Part shown: piece by piece, positions 21,282 to 34,355 of the stretch
Position numbering within the stretch: the first letter of the stretch is position 1
Layout of the letters: each line of letters starts with the position of its first letter
From: Phoma sp. XZ068
Taxonomy: Eukaryota > Ascomycota > Dothideomycetes > Pleosporales > Didymellaceae
Direction of reading: 5' to 3'
DNA: 64,000 nt
NCBI GenBank assembly: GCA_004835665.1
Contig: ML240445.1
Location: 1,550,001 to 1,614,000, forward strand
Notes under the pieces: model-generated
What the model was told of the DNA's origin: nothing
Seen by the model: only the letters and a program-made list of their open reading frames with translations
The model's database searches: none
Position numbers and translations under genes: made by a program

Positions 21282-22611
21282 ATGTCGTCTGCCGATGCGA
21301 AGCCTCTGCCGTTCGTCTACCAGTTCGCGGCTGGTAAGTCTCAATTCCGAATCTCGGCTGAGCTCCGATGCGCCGAGTCACCGCGGACATTTCAAGCAAT
21401 TGCGCTGTGAGGGCTCGGTGCTGTGCCTGTGCTCTGTTTGACAAGCCTTCGAGTGTCTCCATGCGCCAACAATTGCTAACAACGGGCAGGTGCCGTGGCT
21501 GGTGTGTCAGAAGTGAGTGCGCACGCGATACGAGACTTACCGCGTGTGCTATGCTAATGGAGCATGTGCGCATAGATCCTGATCATGTAAGGAAATGCTG
21601 TACATTACAAACCGCGACGACAATCACTAACGTAAACACAGGTACCCGCTGGACGTCGTTAAGACTAGGATGTGAGCGAACACTCGACCGACGCGCAACA
21701 ACCTTCTAATACCCTATATAGACAACTTCAGACTGGAAAGGCCACCGGTGAGGATGCCTACAGCGGCATGCTGGACTGCTTCCGCAAGATTGTGAGGAAC
21801 GAAGGGTAGGCAGGAACTTTGGGCGGACCACGATGCTTGTACTAACAACTGGCAGCGCCTCGAGGCTCTACCGCGGTATCACCGCACCTATCCTCATGGA
21901 GGCACCCAAGAGGTGAGTGTGTATGCCTCCAATTGCAGACCTCAAGTTGACGTGAACAGGGCCACCAAGTTTGCCGCCAACGACTCGTGGGGCGCATTCT
22001 ACCGCAACCTGTTCGGCCAGGCCAAGATGAACCAGTCCTTGTCCATTCTGACCGGTGCGACTGCTGGTGCGACTGAGGCCTTCGTCGTCGTCCCCTTCGA
22101 GCTTGTCAAGATCCGTCTGCAGGACAAGGCCCAGGCCCACAAGTATAACGGCATGGTGGACTGCGTCACCAAGATCGTCAAGCAGGAGGGCCCGCTCACC
22201 CTCTACCAGGGTCTCGAGTCCACCATGTGGCGCCACATTCTCTGGAACGCTGGATACTTCGGCTGCATTTTCCAGGTCCGCGCACTTCTGCCCGCAGCAA
22301 AGGACAAGACAGGCCAGATCACCAACGACCTGCTGTCCGGTGCTATCGGTGGCACAGTCGGTACAATCCTCAACACCCCCCTGGACGTAGTCAAGTCGCG
22401 CATCCAGAACTCCTCCAAGGTCGCCGGCACAGTGCCCAAGTACAACTGGGCGTTCCCTGCTCTGGGCACCGTCTTCCGCGAGGAGGGCTTCGGCGCTCTC
22501 TACAAGGGCTTCACCCCGAAGGTGCTGAGACTGGGTCCCGGTGGTGGTATCCTGCTCGTTGTCTTCACCGGTGTCATGGACTTCTTCCGCAGCATGCGTG
22601 AGGGCAAATAA
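21282..22611 (+). CDS. Mitochondrial 2-oxodicarboxylate carrier (ODC1/ODC2, SLC25A21 type)
   Basis: Inner-membrane carrier exchanging 2-oxoadipate and 2-oxoglutarate, linking lysine and 2-oxoglutarate metabolism across the membrane. The 5' half is split into very short exons: 21282-21333, 21490-21512, an 11-nt exon 21576-21586, 21642-21671, then exons from about 21722 and 21856, and the long last exon from about 21960. The joined start reads SSADAKPLPFVYQFAAG-AVAGVSE-ILIM-YPLDVVKTR. Signatures are YPLDVVKTRIQLQ, VPFELVKIRLQD and TPLDVVKSRIQ. GFTPKVLRLGPGGGILL near the C-terminus is typical of Odc proteins. It is about 300 aa, the usual size. The codon-biased, GC-rich last exon suggests good expression. 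It diverges from DNA2. Confidence 0.92.
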
Positions 22612-24217
22612 ATGTGCGACGACTAGGTAACGAAAGCAACGGCGCTGAAACGGCACTGACTGAGCGAACGAACTTCATCATTTCCCGCATGCCGGAAGAC
22701 TATTGGCAGATAGACTGTACAATGTAGACCAGGCCTGGTATCTTCACAACATCCAAATGTACACAAGGATATTAATCTGCATGATTTGATCTTTGGTTCG
22801 TGTTTGTGAGTGGCTAGTTCGCCATCTCACGATTCGTGATCTAAGTCGTGTATGTACATGACCAACTAACTAACCATTCAAAATACACCCACCCTACAAA
22901 CCCTACGCAACGAACCCCTCGCAGAAAGGCCGAACGCCGAACACAGCGCTCTCAGTCGTCGTCTCAGATCGTCCCTAGCGCCGATCCGCCGAGCCGCACC
23001 GTCATCGACTCCTCCGCATCGACTTCTCCGCATCGACTTCTCGATATCATGCCGATTCGAAACGGCATCCACGCACACCGAGGAGAAGAACAAGGATATG
23101 TCAGCTAAGCATTGTGAATCTCGGGTGCTAGGTTTATTTGCCGGCTAGTAGGCGTCCGAGGAGTCCGAATGAAGTACTCGAGGTCATAGTGTTATTGTGG
23201 GTGGGAAATGTACATGATGCTGATTAGTATCCATATCCATATCCATATCTATATTATATCAACATTTCTATTTTTATTTGTCGTCCCTTCTTATGCATGA
23301 ATAAATACTTCTATCTTTTGTCTTCTTGCAGCCGCATTGCCTACTTACCTACCCAATAACCCACTCACCCACGTTCAATTCAAAAGAGTAGATATAGATA
23401 TAGTAGAAATGGCAGATCTCCTCCGCGACACAGCAACCTCATGAGGAGTGCTTTTGATGCTGGGTTCCCGCTGTTCGGTGATTTGCGCAGGCTGCTGAGG
23501 TTAGCATTTGATACATGTCTTGTAGATGCATTCCAAAGTATCATGTTTCTATTGCCTGGTGTCAGGTCAGACACCGTTAGCCCGCCCCACAAGACCGTCC
23601 AGACATCTGCACGCAGCCAAGAGAACCGTTGGGGCCAGTGCACTCGCGCGCAAGGTTGCAGCATGCATCGAGCCGGCGTGGGCAGCGCCAGACGCAGGCG
23701 TCGAGGACTACCTATGTGAAGACCCTTTGCGCAATTTCCGTAGGGCGGGCGTATTGGAGTGTGAGATTGCTGGTATAGGGGCTCAGGATCAGGTGCAGAC
23801 AGGACATATCCCTGCAGCGATCATGAGACCCTTGGCTGCGTGCAGTGCGGTGCGATGAGAGGTCGCGGAGTGTAGCGGAGGTGCTTGGATGCGTCGAGCG
23901 TAGGCCTAGTCGAGGTAGCGGCATTCGCCACAGTTGGCCCAAACAGCAGAGAGGCGACTTCACAGCGCAGGACGGCACGGGCAGCGTGCAGCCGCTAGAA
24001 GACAGCGTCGTGGCGAGCGGTGCAGCATCAGAGAGGGCGTCGTGTTGGACACGCACCGCACCAGACCTGCACCTGCACCTGCACCCCGCGACTCGCTGCC
24101 AGACGCGCAGAAACCGGTCTCGCTGCGCCACATCGCGATCGCTGTGCTCGATTCGCAGCGCTGGTCAGCCTGGCAGGTCCGCGGAGGCCAACCGGCTACA
24201 AAGGACCGCCGGCCACC
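22612..24217. other. 1.6-kb intergenic region with a TATCCA microsatellite
   Basis: Contains the 3' UTR of the carrier, a short (ATATCC)n-like array at about 23227-23256, a GATATA-rich patch near 23386-23402 and the long GC-rich leader of the SSK2-type gene. Small frames around 22848, 23441 and 23526 show no recognisable features. Confidence 0.45.
23227..23256. repeat. ATATCC hexanucleotide microsatellite
   Basis: Roughly four copies of TATCCA, degrading into TATCTATATTATATC. It is a simple repeat in intergenic DNA. Confidence 0.7.
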
Positions 24218-27200
24218 ATGGCGGGACGCGGCGTGCACTTCAGCGTCGCTCGAAACAACCCGCTGCTGCCCGCACCGCACACGATGAGCGAGCTGCCCGT
24301 CGTGGTCAACGCGCCAGCGCCGCCCGAGCGCACCAGCTCCAGCTCGACTGAGGGCTCGTCCGACTCGGACTACGCGCACGACCTCGCCGCGGGCCAGGGC
24401 GCTGTGCACAGCGGGCTTGGCGGGCTGCCCGTCGACGAGGGCCAGTATCAATTTGCGCCGCCCGTGCAGCCCATGAGCAGCGCCGCCGACGAGGTGCCGC
24501 CGCTGCCGTACAGCTACAGCACGCAGAACCCCCAGGGCACGCGCAGCATCCGCATCATGACGGCCGACCTGCCGCCGTCCGCCGCCAGCAGCGCGCCCGC
24601 GCGCACACCGCGCCCCGGCGCCGTCAGGACGCCCTCGAACGCATACAACCCCGCGCGCCGCCCGCAGCAGTTCTCGCTCAGCAGCCGCGGCCGCAACAGC
24701 TCGGCCACGCGCTCGCGCCGCAACCCCAACGCTGACTACCGCGCCCAGGAGAAGGCGTACGTGCAGCGCATCCGCCAGGAGAACGACCAGGATGACTACA
24801 CCTTCGACCCGGCCATGCGCACCCCGAGCCTGGGCTACAGCACCGACAGCGAGACCGACGACGAGTCGCCCTCGACGGCCGAGTATGCCGAGAACGACCC
24901 GTACGACCAGGAGACGCTGCTGTACTACGGCAACGACGACATGCAGCCGTCCATCGAGGAGCTCAAGATCCCCGAGAACCGCGAGCGCCTCGAGTGGCAC
25001 TCGATGCTGGCCAGCGTCCTCACCGGCGACGTCGTCAAGCAGGAGAAGAAGCGCCTGATTGGCAGCACCGAGCAGCAGGGCGACAGCACCCTCAAGGCCG
25101 AGATCTGGATGGGCATCCGCGCCCGCGTCTGTGGCCGCTCGCTGCAGGCCCAGCGCCGCATCGTCGACGACGCCCGCGGCAAGATCAAGGGCCTGCTCGA
25201 GAGCATCATCTCCTTCGAGGTCGAGGGCGCCACCGAGACCGGCCAGACGCCCCAGCAGCAGGTCCAGGACGTCGTCAAGAAGATTGAGAAGATCGAGAGC
25301 GTCTACCCCACCCGCCAGGCCCTCGAGACGGCCTACCCGCGCGCCGCCTCCGAGGCCTACAAGGCCGCCTGCGACGCCGTCATTGCCTGGGACAACACCA
25401 CCGTCCTCATCAACACCGAGATGGCCATTCTGAAGATGTGGGTCGGCAACGAGGAGCTCGACTTTGTCAAGCCGCGCCCGCGCTCGTCCCACGACCACCA
25501 CCTGACCGACGAGTCGTCCTTCATCGACCGCATACTCAAAGAGGACGGCCTCAAGTCGCTGCAGGGCGAGACCAACCTGCTCATCCCGCTTGAGAAGGTC
25601 ATCCAAAAGGCCAAGAGCACGCTGATCACCAACGCCGAGAGCTTTGCTGAGCGCCATCTGCCGCCCTACATCGAGGAGCTGCTCACCCTCATCAACTTCC
25701 CCTCGCGCCTGCTTCAGGAGATTATCCGTGTCCGACTATCCTACGCAAAGAAGATCAAGGACCCTTCACAGCAGGGTGTCATGATGGCTGAGCAGATGAT
25801 TGCCCAGTTCCAGATCCTGCTGCGCATGGCAGGCCAGGTCAAGGAGAGTTATATGGTCATTTCGCGCCCAGAACCAGGCTGGGACCTCCCTCCATGCATT
25901 GAGGAAAACTTTGACAATGTTGTACTGGACGCGTTGAAGTTCTACTTCAAGATGCTAAATTGGAAGCTCGCCGCCAACAAGAATACATTCAAAGAGGCTG
26001 AAATCCTCGAGCAGGAGTGGGACTTCTGCAACAGGCTCGGCAGACAGCTCCAAGGCGGCGATGTCGAGACGGCCGAGCAGTTCAGTATCCTCACCTCCAA
26101 GTCCCTCACACGTCTCAGCGCCCACTTCGAGCGAGAGCTGCAGCGCCGCCCGGACGAGCTCACTGGCGCTGAGATGGAGAAGCGGTACAAGCAGATCCTC
26201 GACTCTGTCCGTGTCCGCCAACGTAAGCTGTTCCGTTTCTCGAGGATCTTGACGCAAAGATTCGAGAATTGCACAGAATACAACATCAACCACATTGACC
26301 TTGACGATGAGCAATTGAGTGATTTGTATGAGTCGCTGATTGTCAATGGACATTTCCTTGTCGAGACCACGGGAGGCAACAATGCGGGTGTCTACATCAT
26401 CGCATCGCCCACTCTGGAGAACCGGCCCAAAGACATTCAGTCCCTGCTCACCACCTGCTACCACGCCGAGGAAGGTCCCGAGGATCCGTCAAACCCATAC
26501 ATCTTGATCATCAGGCCGGAAGATGCACTCTACTGGTCCGGCAAGAAGATGTCGGGCAACATCCACGAACCGCACCTTGATCTGAAGCCGGGCAGGTTAC
26601 GACTCGTCGCAGATGGCTCTCAGCAACGCCTCGCCAATGCCAACGCTTCATTTCTGCAAGCCATCGGCATGGACTTGAACACTCTCATCGACCAGAGAGC
26701 CAACCTGCCCCGTGTCAACTCTGAGCTGCAGAAGATCAAGAAGACAGCATATAAGCTGTCAAACACTATTATGGACAGTGTCGAGATTGTGCGCAAGCAG
26801 ACTGTCGGTCTCGACTGCCAGGATCTCATCCAGACGTGTTTCGCTTTCGCCACTGAGTTTGGTCAGCGTTCCGTGCTGTACATGGATTACAACCGCCGTG
26901 CCATGAACAACATCAAACTGACCAGGCTGGCGCTGGATTGGGTCAGCTTCATCTGCGACGACTGCATCGCCTCGGATCGAAAGACTTTCCGATGGGCTGT
27001 TGTCGCGCTGGAGTTCGCCATGATGATGACCCGTGGCCAGAACATCCTCTCCATCAGTGATGAGGAGTATACGAAGCTCCGCGCAAAGGTAGCAGGTTGC
27101 ATGTCCGTCTTGATCTCGCACTTCGACATCATGGGCGCCAGGTCGACCATTGCCGCTCAAGCTGAGAGGCAGCGACTCAACGCCATTGCTGGCAAGAGTC

Positions 27201-28366
27201 TATTGGACCCGAAGAACTCCAAGGATGACGAGGAGTCAATCCAGATGACGCAGATGCAGTGGATGCAGAGACTTGAAGAGATTGATGCATTTAGAAAAGA
27301 GAAGGAGGCCGAGCGCCAGGCTCTGGGCAGGGTGCTCGAAGACTCTAACGAGGCCGATCGCGCACTCACCTATCTGTCGTCGTCTGCGACCAACGTTACT
27401 CTGCGATGGCAGCAGGGTCAGTTTGTGGGTGGAGGTACATTTGGTTCCGTTTACGCTGCTATGAACCTCGACTCTGGTCACCTCATGGCTGTCAAGGAGA
27501 TCCGTCTCCAAGATCCCCAGCTGATTCCCACTATTGTTGCTCAAATCAAGGACGAAATGGGTGTACTGCAGGTGCTTGACCACCCCAATATTGTCTCGTA
27601 CTACGGTATCGAGCCCCACAGAGACAAGGTTTACATTTTCATGGAATACTGCTCCGGCGGTTCTCTCGCAGGCCTGCTCGAGCACGGTCGTATTGAGGAC
27701 GAGACTGTTATCATGGTGTACGCGCTTCAGATGTTGGAGGGCCTTGCGTATCTCCACGACGCAAGGGTCGTCCACCGCGACATCAAGCCCGAAAGTATGT
27801 ATCCCTTCTTATACACCCGTACTTGACTAAACTCTTTAGACATCCTCCTCGACCACAACGGTGTCATCAAGTTTGTTGATTTCGGCGCGGCCAAACTCAT
27901 CGCTCGCCAGGGCAGAACCCTCGCTGTCGACAATGTCACGCGCCGCGAGAAACAAGGATCCATGACCGGCACGCCAATGTACATGTCCCCCGAAGTCATC
28001 AAAGGCGGCAGTACTGGCCGCCACGGCGCCGTCGACATCTGGTCCCTGGGATGCGTAATTCTTGAAATGGCAACCGGCCGCCGCCCGTGGGCATCCATGG
28101 ACAACGAGTGGGCCATCATGTACCACATTGCGCAGGGAGACCCACCGCAGCTTCCCACGCGCGACCAGCTTAGCGAGCAAGGCATTGACTTCTTGTTGAA
28201 GTGCTTCGACCGCGATCCGAACAAGCGAGCCAGCGCCGTCGAACTCCTCCAGCACGAGTGGATCATGACGCTGCGCGCGCAACTCAGTCTCGAACCGCAG
28301 ACGCCCAGCACAGACGCAGGCAGCCAGAGTGGAGGCAGCAGCAGGCAGAACTCCAACTACGGTTAG
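24218..28366 (+). CDS. SSK2: MAP kinase kinase kinase of the HOG/stress pathway (Ssk2/Ssk22/Wis4 type)
   Basis: Cytoplasmic Ser/Thr kinase that receives the Ssk1 response-regulator signal and phosphorylates the Pbs2-type MAPKK. The start at 24218 sits in a good context (GCCACCATGG). Exons 24218-27794 and 27840-28366 give 1,367 aa. Residues 1 to about 250 are disordered (Ser/Pro/Arg-rich). The long middle region (PSIEELKIPENRERLEWHSML, then helical sequence to about 1,050) is the conserved Ssk2/Wis4 regulatory domain. The kinase domain runs from about 1,060 to 1,340: VGGGTFGSVYAAM (P-loop), AVKEIRLQ (Lys), HRDIKPEN split by the 45-nt intron (catalytic loop), KFVDFGAAK (DFG), GTPMYMSPEVI (activation segment/APE) and DIWSLGCVILEMATGRRPW. 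The first half is notably GC-rich, which creates long spurious antisense frames. Confidence 0.95.
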
Positions 28367-29207
28367 GACTCTGCCACCTCCTTCCACCCGTCTGCTTGAG
28401 TCTCCGCTGATGCAACGTCCCGCAGTTGATATCGCACGGCGTCTCTCCTCCTCCAGCCGACGCTCCTCAACCCAGAGCACAACGGCCACATGCGTATTAC
28501 CGCTCTCCCCTCTCCCCGCGTCCTCCGAAGACGTCTCCTTTTCCCCTGGCTGCAACATCCCGCGCCAAAACAGCTTCTCCGAACCCTAAAATTTGTACCT
28601 TTTTCATACCGTTGTAATGTCCATACTGCGCCCTCGTTCGCTGTTCTCACACAGGGCTTTTCCTTACGTATACGTATACCCCACTTGGATGGGCCGGCAT
28701 GGTTGGCGTACTTGCATTAGCGCTGGAGTTCTGCACTGTTGGGTGTGGGCGAAATCAATAGTTATAGTCATAGCCGGCGTCGTGTTTGGGATTGGTATGT
28801 AGGTACAATTGCCGACGATGCGCTCGGCTTGATCGAAAATATTTGAATGCGTCGAGTTGGGTGTTGTGTGTGGTTGCAGTGATGTTGTGAAGTTGATTAT
28901 GCTGATACCATGCAACCAACGGCCTCAGATGTCATTATGGCTACGCTATCGGGAAGGATGGTCCGTCCGGACGCTGCGTAAACCTGTGGTACCGGCCCAT
29001 GGAGTTGAAGAGGTGACTTACTACATGACCCATGGCACGTTGGCTATGAACGTCGGTTCCCCATTCCCTTATTATTGGGATCCCTCAAACCCTACTACAA
29101 CCCTAGATATGACTCTTCATACCTCTCTTTCACCTCCCCCGTAATCTATCAGAAAATCCCCTTCTCTCACTCCCGTACTTGAAGCCACCACAACACCGAA
29201 CACCAAA
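28367..29207. other. Intergenic, SSK2-type 3' UTR and GNAT-gene promoter
   Basis: 841 bp with no convincing coding sequence. It has a pyrimidine-rich start (28380-28560) and, nearer the next gene, a CCCTACTACAACCC stretch. Confidence 0.45.
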
Positions 29208-30110
29208 ATGTCCTCCTCCCCATTAACATTCGAAACCCTCCCCGCCGCCGATATCACAGACACCATTCTCTCCGCCTCCGCCGCGCTGTTCTCTTCTGCA
29301 TACGGAATCTGGGGCCCGCACGCAGCGGAGAAGATATCCCCGTTGTGTGAACACGGTACTCCCCTCCCCAGCCACCGTTTTCTCGCACTGCTGGTAGAAA
29401 GTAATGGCATGTACTAAAATTCTTAGGCCAGCGCGTCAAAATCTCCCCAACCTGTCTACAAACACAATGTCTCCCGCCCGCCACCCAAAGCGTGCTCATC
29501 CGCTGTCTGCACGCCCACGAGCTAGTCGGTCATGCATTCGCGACACACTGGACGAGTAAGAAGGGTGAGGTATGCTGGGTCACGCAGCTATGTGTTCACC
29601 CGCTATTTCGATGCCGGGGGATCGCTACGTCGGTGCGTTTTATCCCCCCTCCACCTCTCTCTCTCTCCCTTGCCCTTGCCGTCGAGAAGAGGGGGATGGA
29701 CGAAGGCCGACTGAATAATAGTGTAGATGCTCCGCCTGCTGAAATCAAAGCATGATAGCTGTGTATACGGTATCCTATCTTCCCACCCCGCAGCCATGCT
29801 AGCAGCGCTGCGAGCCTTCGGTACAGGAATCGAGAATGTGGATCTCAACACCACTCGCAACTATGCTCGCGATATCCTCGCCGTGTCGCCTGTCGAGTAT
29901 GTGAGGCGTGCTGAGCTAAAAGGTGCGCTTTTCGGGGAGAGTGGAGATGGGAGCGTGTGTTGTGCGGATACGGAGTTTTGGGTTGATCATGCTGAGACGG
30001 TGGGGGTGCTAAGGGGTATTAGAGGGAGGGGTGTGGTGTGGCCGTTTGGTGAGCTGCCTGGGGGCTGTGAGTTTTTGGTGGTGGTTTGTCCTGACGATGT
30101 TAACGAGTGA
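29208..30110 (+). CDS. GNAT-family N-acetyltransferase-like protein
   Basis: Probable acetyl-CoA-dependent acyltransferase of unknown substrate. Three exons are suggested: 29208 to about 29345 (start SSSPLTFETLPAADI, then AYGIWGPHAAEKISPLC), about 29428 to 29634 (QRVKISPTCLQTQCLPP, then HELVGHAFATHWT, VCWVTQLCVHPLFRCRGIATS), and 29728 to 30110 (MLRLLKSKHDSCVYGILSSHPAAMLAALRAF). VCWVTQLCVHPLFRCRGIA is the GNAT beta4/motif A region, with RCRGIA as the pyrophosphate-binding R/QxxGxA loop. The first donor is uncertain; an alternative at about 29400 would leave an implausibly short intron of about 28 nt. The C-terminal 60 residues are Gly-rich and less conserved-looking. Confidence 0.65.
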
Positions 30111-30894
30111 GGTCTATGTAAATGGGTAGTCCAGCCTGGAGGCCTTCAGAAGATTTGCGCTGTGCCCTGGTTTGTGGACAATGGCGTGTAGTCCTTTGGG
30201 TATCGTTAAATTTATGAAAAGAGAGCTCGGTATATACATTTCCTCTCTGAAGCTAGCTGCCTAAATCCTTCGCAGATTCACAGATAAACCGTTTGTATTG
30301 GCGCGACTTATCAGTAACCGAAAATTCAGCAACGACATCGGCAGCACTCGTGTTATGATAGAAGAGGAAGTATATATATGTACATGATTGTTTTGCAAAC
30401 ATAAAATATATGCTCCAGTCATTGGAATACACAAAACACGGGTTAAGATTGAGCTTTCTGGCGCACCTATGTGTTGTGCATGTATAAACCCAACTGCTCT
30501 GTACGGTCGAGTTGAGACAACTTCGAATGAATTAGAAAATAAGATAGTCGACTATCTTCCGTGGTTTAGAGGTTTCTGGAGGAAAGTATTCTGGCAAATA
30601 TTTTATTGGTTGCACTGTTCTCACGCTGCAATAGTTTGTGAAAATAAACATAGGACAAACGGCAGGTGTACAACCGCCAGGCCGCATAGTGTAACTTCTT
30701 GTCTCAAAACCGCAGGAACAATAAGTTCCGTAAAGACGGTTTGGTGGCCCCTGTTTACATTTACAGGTATGAAAAGATGGTTAAGTGGTGCAGATCGACA
30801 TCAGGTGGGTATATTTTCGACTACTCTTCCATAAACTTACATTACATTACCTCCACACTTTTCAGCTATCTCAGAATGCATGATTACCGAACAG
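30111..30894. other. AT-rich intergenic region
   Basis: 784 bp between convergent genes, clearly AT-richer than its neighbours. A 148-codon frame (30388-30834) covers much of it but has no motif, and its composition follows the local AT bias. I do not accept it as a gene. Confidence 0.5.
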
Positions 30895-32643
30895 TTAAAC
30901 AGCGTCAGCCTTCTCGTTGTGCTGGAGGCTGTCCTTCGCAATAGCTGCTTCAATGCTGGCACGGGCCTCACCCTTCGCCTGAGCATTGGCAACAGCGTCA
31001 ACCTCCTGGTGGAGACGGTCAGAACCCTTTTTAGTCCTCCAGGCATGAGGTCCATTGTCGCCGAAAAGGACCTCAATTTCTTCAATAGTCTTGCCGCAGG
31101 TCTCCGGATAGGTGAGCCAGAATTGGAGTGCGCCCAGAATGCAGAAGGCTCCGAAGAGGAGGAACAGGCCATATTTGATGTTGCGGAAGGCAGGGGGAAT
31201 GAAAAGGCCAATGGCGAAATTAAACTATTATTTGTCAACAACACGGGAATGCAGATGAAATGTATGTATACTTACCAGCCAGTTACCGATGGCTGCAATA
31301 CCCATACCTGTGGCACGGGTTTCGAGGGACCAGACCTCAGCAGCATAGATCCAGCAGATGGGAGCGAGAGTGAGGGCATAGATAATAATGAGAAGATAAG
31401 AAAAGGCGATGACCGTGTAAGCGGGCGAACCAGTAACTCGGATCAGAATGTTGGCGTCGCCGTTGACACCCTCAGGAACATCTACGCCGTGCGCGCCCAA
31501 GATACCGCCAACGACAAAGTGGCAAAATGCCATAGCCAGAGCACCATAGATCAACAGCGTCCTTCGGCCAATCTTGTCCACGAAGAAAAACATGATCGAG
31601 GAGAAGATGATGAACAGAGCGTACTGCACTCCACCAGCAACCAGGTTGATGTTGCCCGAAAGATCGGCCATGTAGAAGATATAAACGACGTAGTCTGCAT
31701 TTGTCAGCTTTCTTCATTTGTGGGTAGTAACTCGCTGCAGGGTGAAACCCACATGTCATTACGTTAGCGCCAGACAGCTGTTGCCACGCCTGCACGGAGA
31801 AGCCGGCAAGAGTGCGGCGCCACATGCCGTTGTACACAAACTTCCTCCATCCTTTGAGAGCGGCGCGCTCAGCAGCAAGAACGGTGACGATCTCCTCGTA
31901 TTGGGCGACAACGTAGGGGTCATTGAGGTCGCCTCCAGCTTGGATGTTTGCGAGAACGTGAATGGCTTGCTCAGTGCGGTCCTTCATGGCGAGCCAACGA
32001 GGGGATTCGGGTAGGAAGGGAAGGCCGGCCATGAAGAACACACAGGGCACAAACTGCATCGACCAAGCTGTCCTGAATGAATCATCTCCAGCGATGAAAG
32101 AGCAACCGTATCCGATGAAGTACATGATCAGAATACCCCATTCAATGGCCAGTTGCTGGATAATGATAATGGTGCCACGCTGGGAGTGCTTTGCAACTTC
32201 CGCAAGATACACAGGTACTTGGGACGATGTGATACCTACCGTGATGCCGTTCAAGATGCGTCCACCGATTAGCATGCCGCGGCCTGTGACCGCTGTCTGA
32301 ATTGCTGTTCCGACAAGCCAGAAGATGCACGAGAAGAGGAGGGCATCGCGGCGACCGAGGTAGTCTGAAAGTGGTCCAGCAAATAGAGAGCCAATAACGG
32401 AACCAAGAGCGAGTGCTGCACCGATGACACCTTGGGCGATACCAGCTGGGTTGTTGAAGTAATCGCTGCAGCATGTAAGTAAAAAAACGCTTGTGAATCA
32501 TGCTTGTGTCAAACATACAGATACTGGTCAGTTCCGATAATAGCACTCATAGAAGAGATATCGAAACCGAAGAGCATACCACCCATCGTGGCAACGCACG
32601 CCAGGAAGTAGACATTGTAGATCTTGGGTAGCTTCTCGAACAT
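30895..32643 (-). CDS. Sugar porter (hexose transporter-type MFS)
   Basis: Twelve-segment plasma-membrane sugar transporter. The start at 32643 gives MFEKLPKIYNVYFLACVATMGGMLFGFDISSMSAII. Exons join near 32460-32520, 31685-31760 and 31225-31280. Family motifs are GGMLFGFDISS (helix 1), SDYLGRRDALL (loop 2-3), GITSSQVPVYLAEVAKHSQRG, PESPRWLAMKDR (loop 6), FFVDKIGRRTLL, PICWIYAAEVWSLETRATG and PETCGKTIEEIE at the end of helix 12. QQLSGANVM matches the QQxxGxN substrate motif of helix 7, with the intron falling right after it. It is about 530 aa, the normal size. The specific sugar cannot be called from sequence. It is convergent with the GNAT gene, and a 1.7-kb regulatory gap lies upstream. Confidence 0.9.
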
Positions 32644-34355
32644 GACGGGCAGCGGAGGCTCTGGAGAGCTTCAACTTGGTGTCAGTGGGCGTCCTTTCAA
32701 GCCGCAGTCCCAGGGCGGGACTACTTGAATTTAAGGACTTGGGACAATGCCAAATGCAGCACACATCGCTCTTTTTCCGGCTGGAGACAGTGCCCCGGTG
32801 GGCGCGCCGCGCTGTGCGAATCCCCAGACAGCAGCTGCTCCGCTGATCGGTTAAAGAGGGTACCGAAGGTCATCAGTTCAAGACACGCCGCTTGTCAGAT
32901 TTGGAGAAGAGATGGGCGAATCACGCTTGGCGGAAACCTCTATTGGCGCGAAAAACGTCTGGGGATTTCTTGTCTGCGGTGGTTTTACTGGAGACAGTGG
33001 AGCCAAGCCCAACTCATTCGTGAAGCTTGTTCAGCCTCCTCACCCGCACCTGCAGCGTCAGTGGCGCACATGCCGAAGCTATGAAACGGCTCTTGGCTCC
33101 CTGTGCAAATCACGATGCGGCGGTATGCACTCTATTGTTGATGTTGCAATGGATCTGCAACACTCATCGACTTCCAGAAGACATCGGCCTACCCTCGCTC
33201 TTTGCGCCGATGTTGATGTCCTCAACCCCCCTTCGGGTCGACATGGCCAGATGCACTGCAGAATGCGGAGAATGAGTTTCGGGTAAAATCGAAGGAGCCG
33301 CAACGTGTGCACGGACTCTGACGTCATCTTACTCGAGTCCTTGTGCAAAGTGTCAATAAATTCGGGTACACAATATCAGGTGCAAAGCCGCTTGGCATCG
33401 GCGCAATCGCCGACTCTTACGAAAGCAATACAACGTCTCACGGAGAGAGACGGTCACAGACAAGCCAAGCAGTAACCAATACGACGTCAAGCCTCACGAA
33501 TACTATCCACATCGTAGGTCAAGAGCAAGGCGTCCAGGCTGTGTCGCAGTGCAGGAAGCTGACCGCCAAGCAGATGTACCCTGGATGTCCACTTCTGTCT
33601 CCACTGCTCAGGTGACCGTGTAAGATTGGAATTGGAACTCCAGGAACTCTTCCACTGCCATGTTTATTTGCCATTCTTTGCAGGATCTGGACTTCGCAAC
33701 CCGTTGGTGGCTGCTCTTTCTGACCAACAGCTACATGTATCACTCGAACCCGGGACACATACCAAGATTGAAGTAAGTCAGAACAAAGCCGTGGCAGGTC
33801 TTGCTCTCGTGTGCAGAGCCGCTGTACCCGGATGTCGGTACCTCGAGAGGTTTGTATGTTACTTTGTATGTTACTCTGCAGATTGTTCCGTAAGCGCAAG
33901 TCTTCACGTTAACATGTGCAAACCAATAAACGGAATTGTACATTCTACGAAGGCGGCGTTTCTCATTCACTATTCCTTACATTCGTCTACTCAGGCGGCT
34001 ACCATTCCGAGCATTTGGCACTAGGCTCATTGTGGTCCTCGAATCTACGAGTTACATGGTCAGAAGTCAACATATCAAATCGAATCGATGCCGTGTTCAG
34101 TCACAGGTATGTCGCGAATGATTTTGAACAGAAAAGTCAACTCCTCGACGATATACCTTCTCTCCCAGCGTTCGTGTTAGGAATCAATATGCTGTTCGTC
34201 AATACCTACTCGTCACGACATGCACTGTGTTTCTCAAGACCAGGCCTGCCATGTTCGAAAACAGCAAAACGCTAGTGAGATCCTTTTCATCTGTTATGAA
34301 TTCAGATTATAGTGCAACTACCCTCAAAAATCGTCATCAACAGCTAGTACAGCAA
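32644..34355. other. 1.7-kb gene-poor region upstream of the sugar transporter
   Basis: Holds the transporter promoter. Several frames of 60-130 codons occur on both strands, without start context, motifs or protein-like composition. A short direct repeat TTTGTATGTTACT occurs near 33851-33876. I see no transposon signature. It could be a relic of degraded sequence. Confidence 0.4.

Noticed and set aside
21868..22656. Antisense frame of about 262 codons opposite the 2-oxodicarboxylate carrier
   Set aside because: Shadow of the GC-rich last exon; acidic low-information sequence and no splice logic.
23960..25657. Long antisense open frame (about 565 codons) opposite the SSK2-type gene
   Set aside because: It is the mirror of a very GC-rich coding exon; composition is Leu/Val/Ala/Gly/Arg-biased with no motif, and the sense strand is a clear kinase.
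30388..30834. 148-codon plus-strand frame in AT-rich DNA
   Set aside because: No motif, no homology impression, and amino-acid content follows the AT bias; it lies between convergent 3' ends.
32644..34355. Possible transposon remnant in the gene-poor gap
   Set aside because: No terminal repeats, transposase or reverse-transcriptase motif could be seen.
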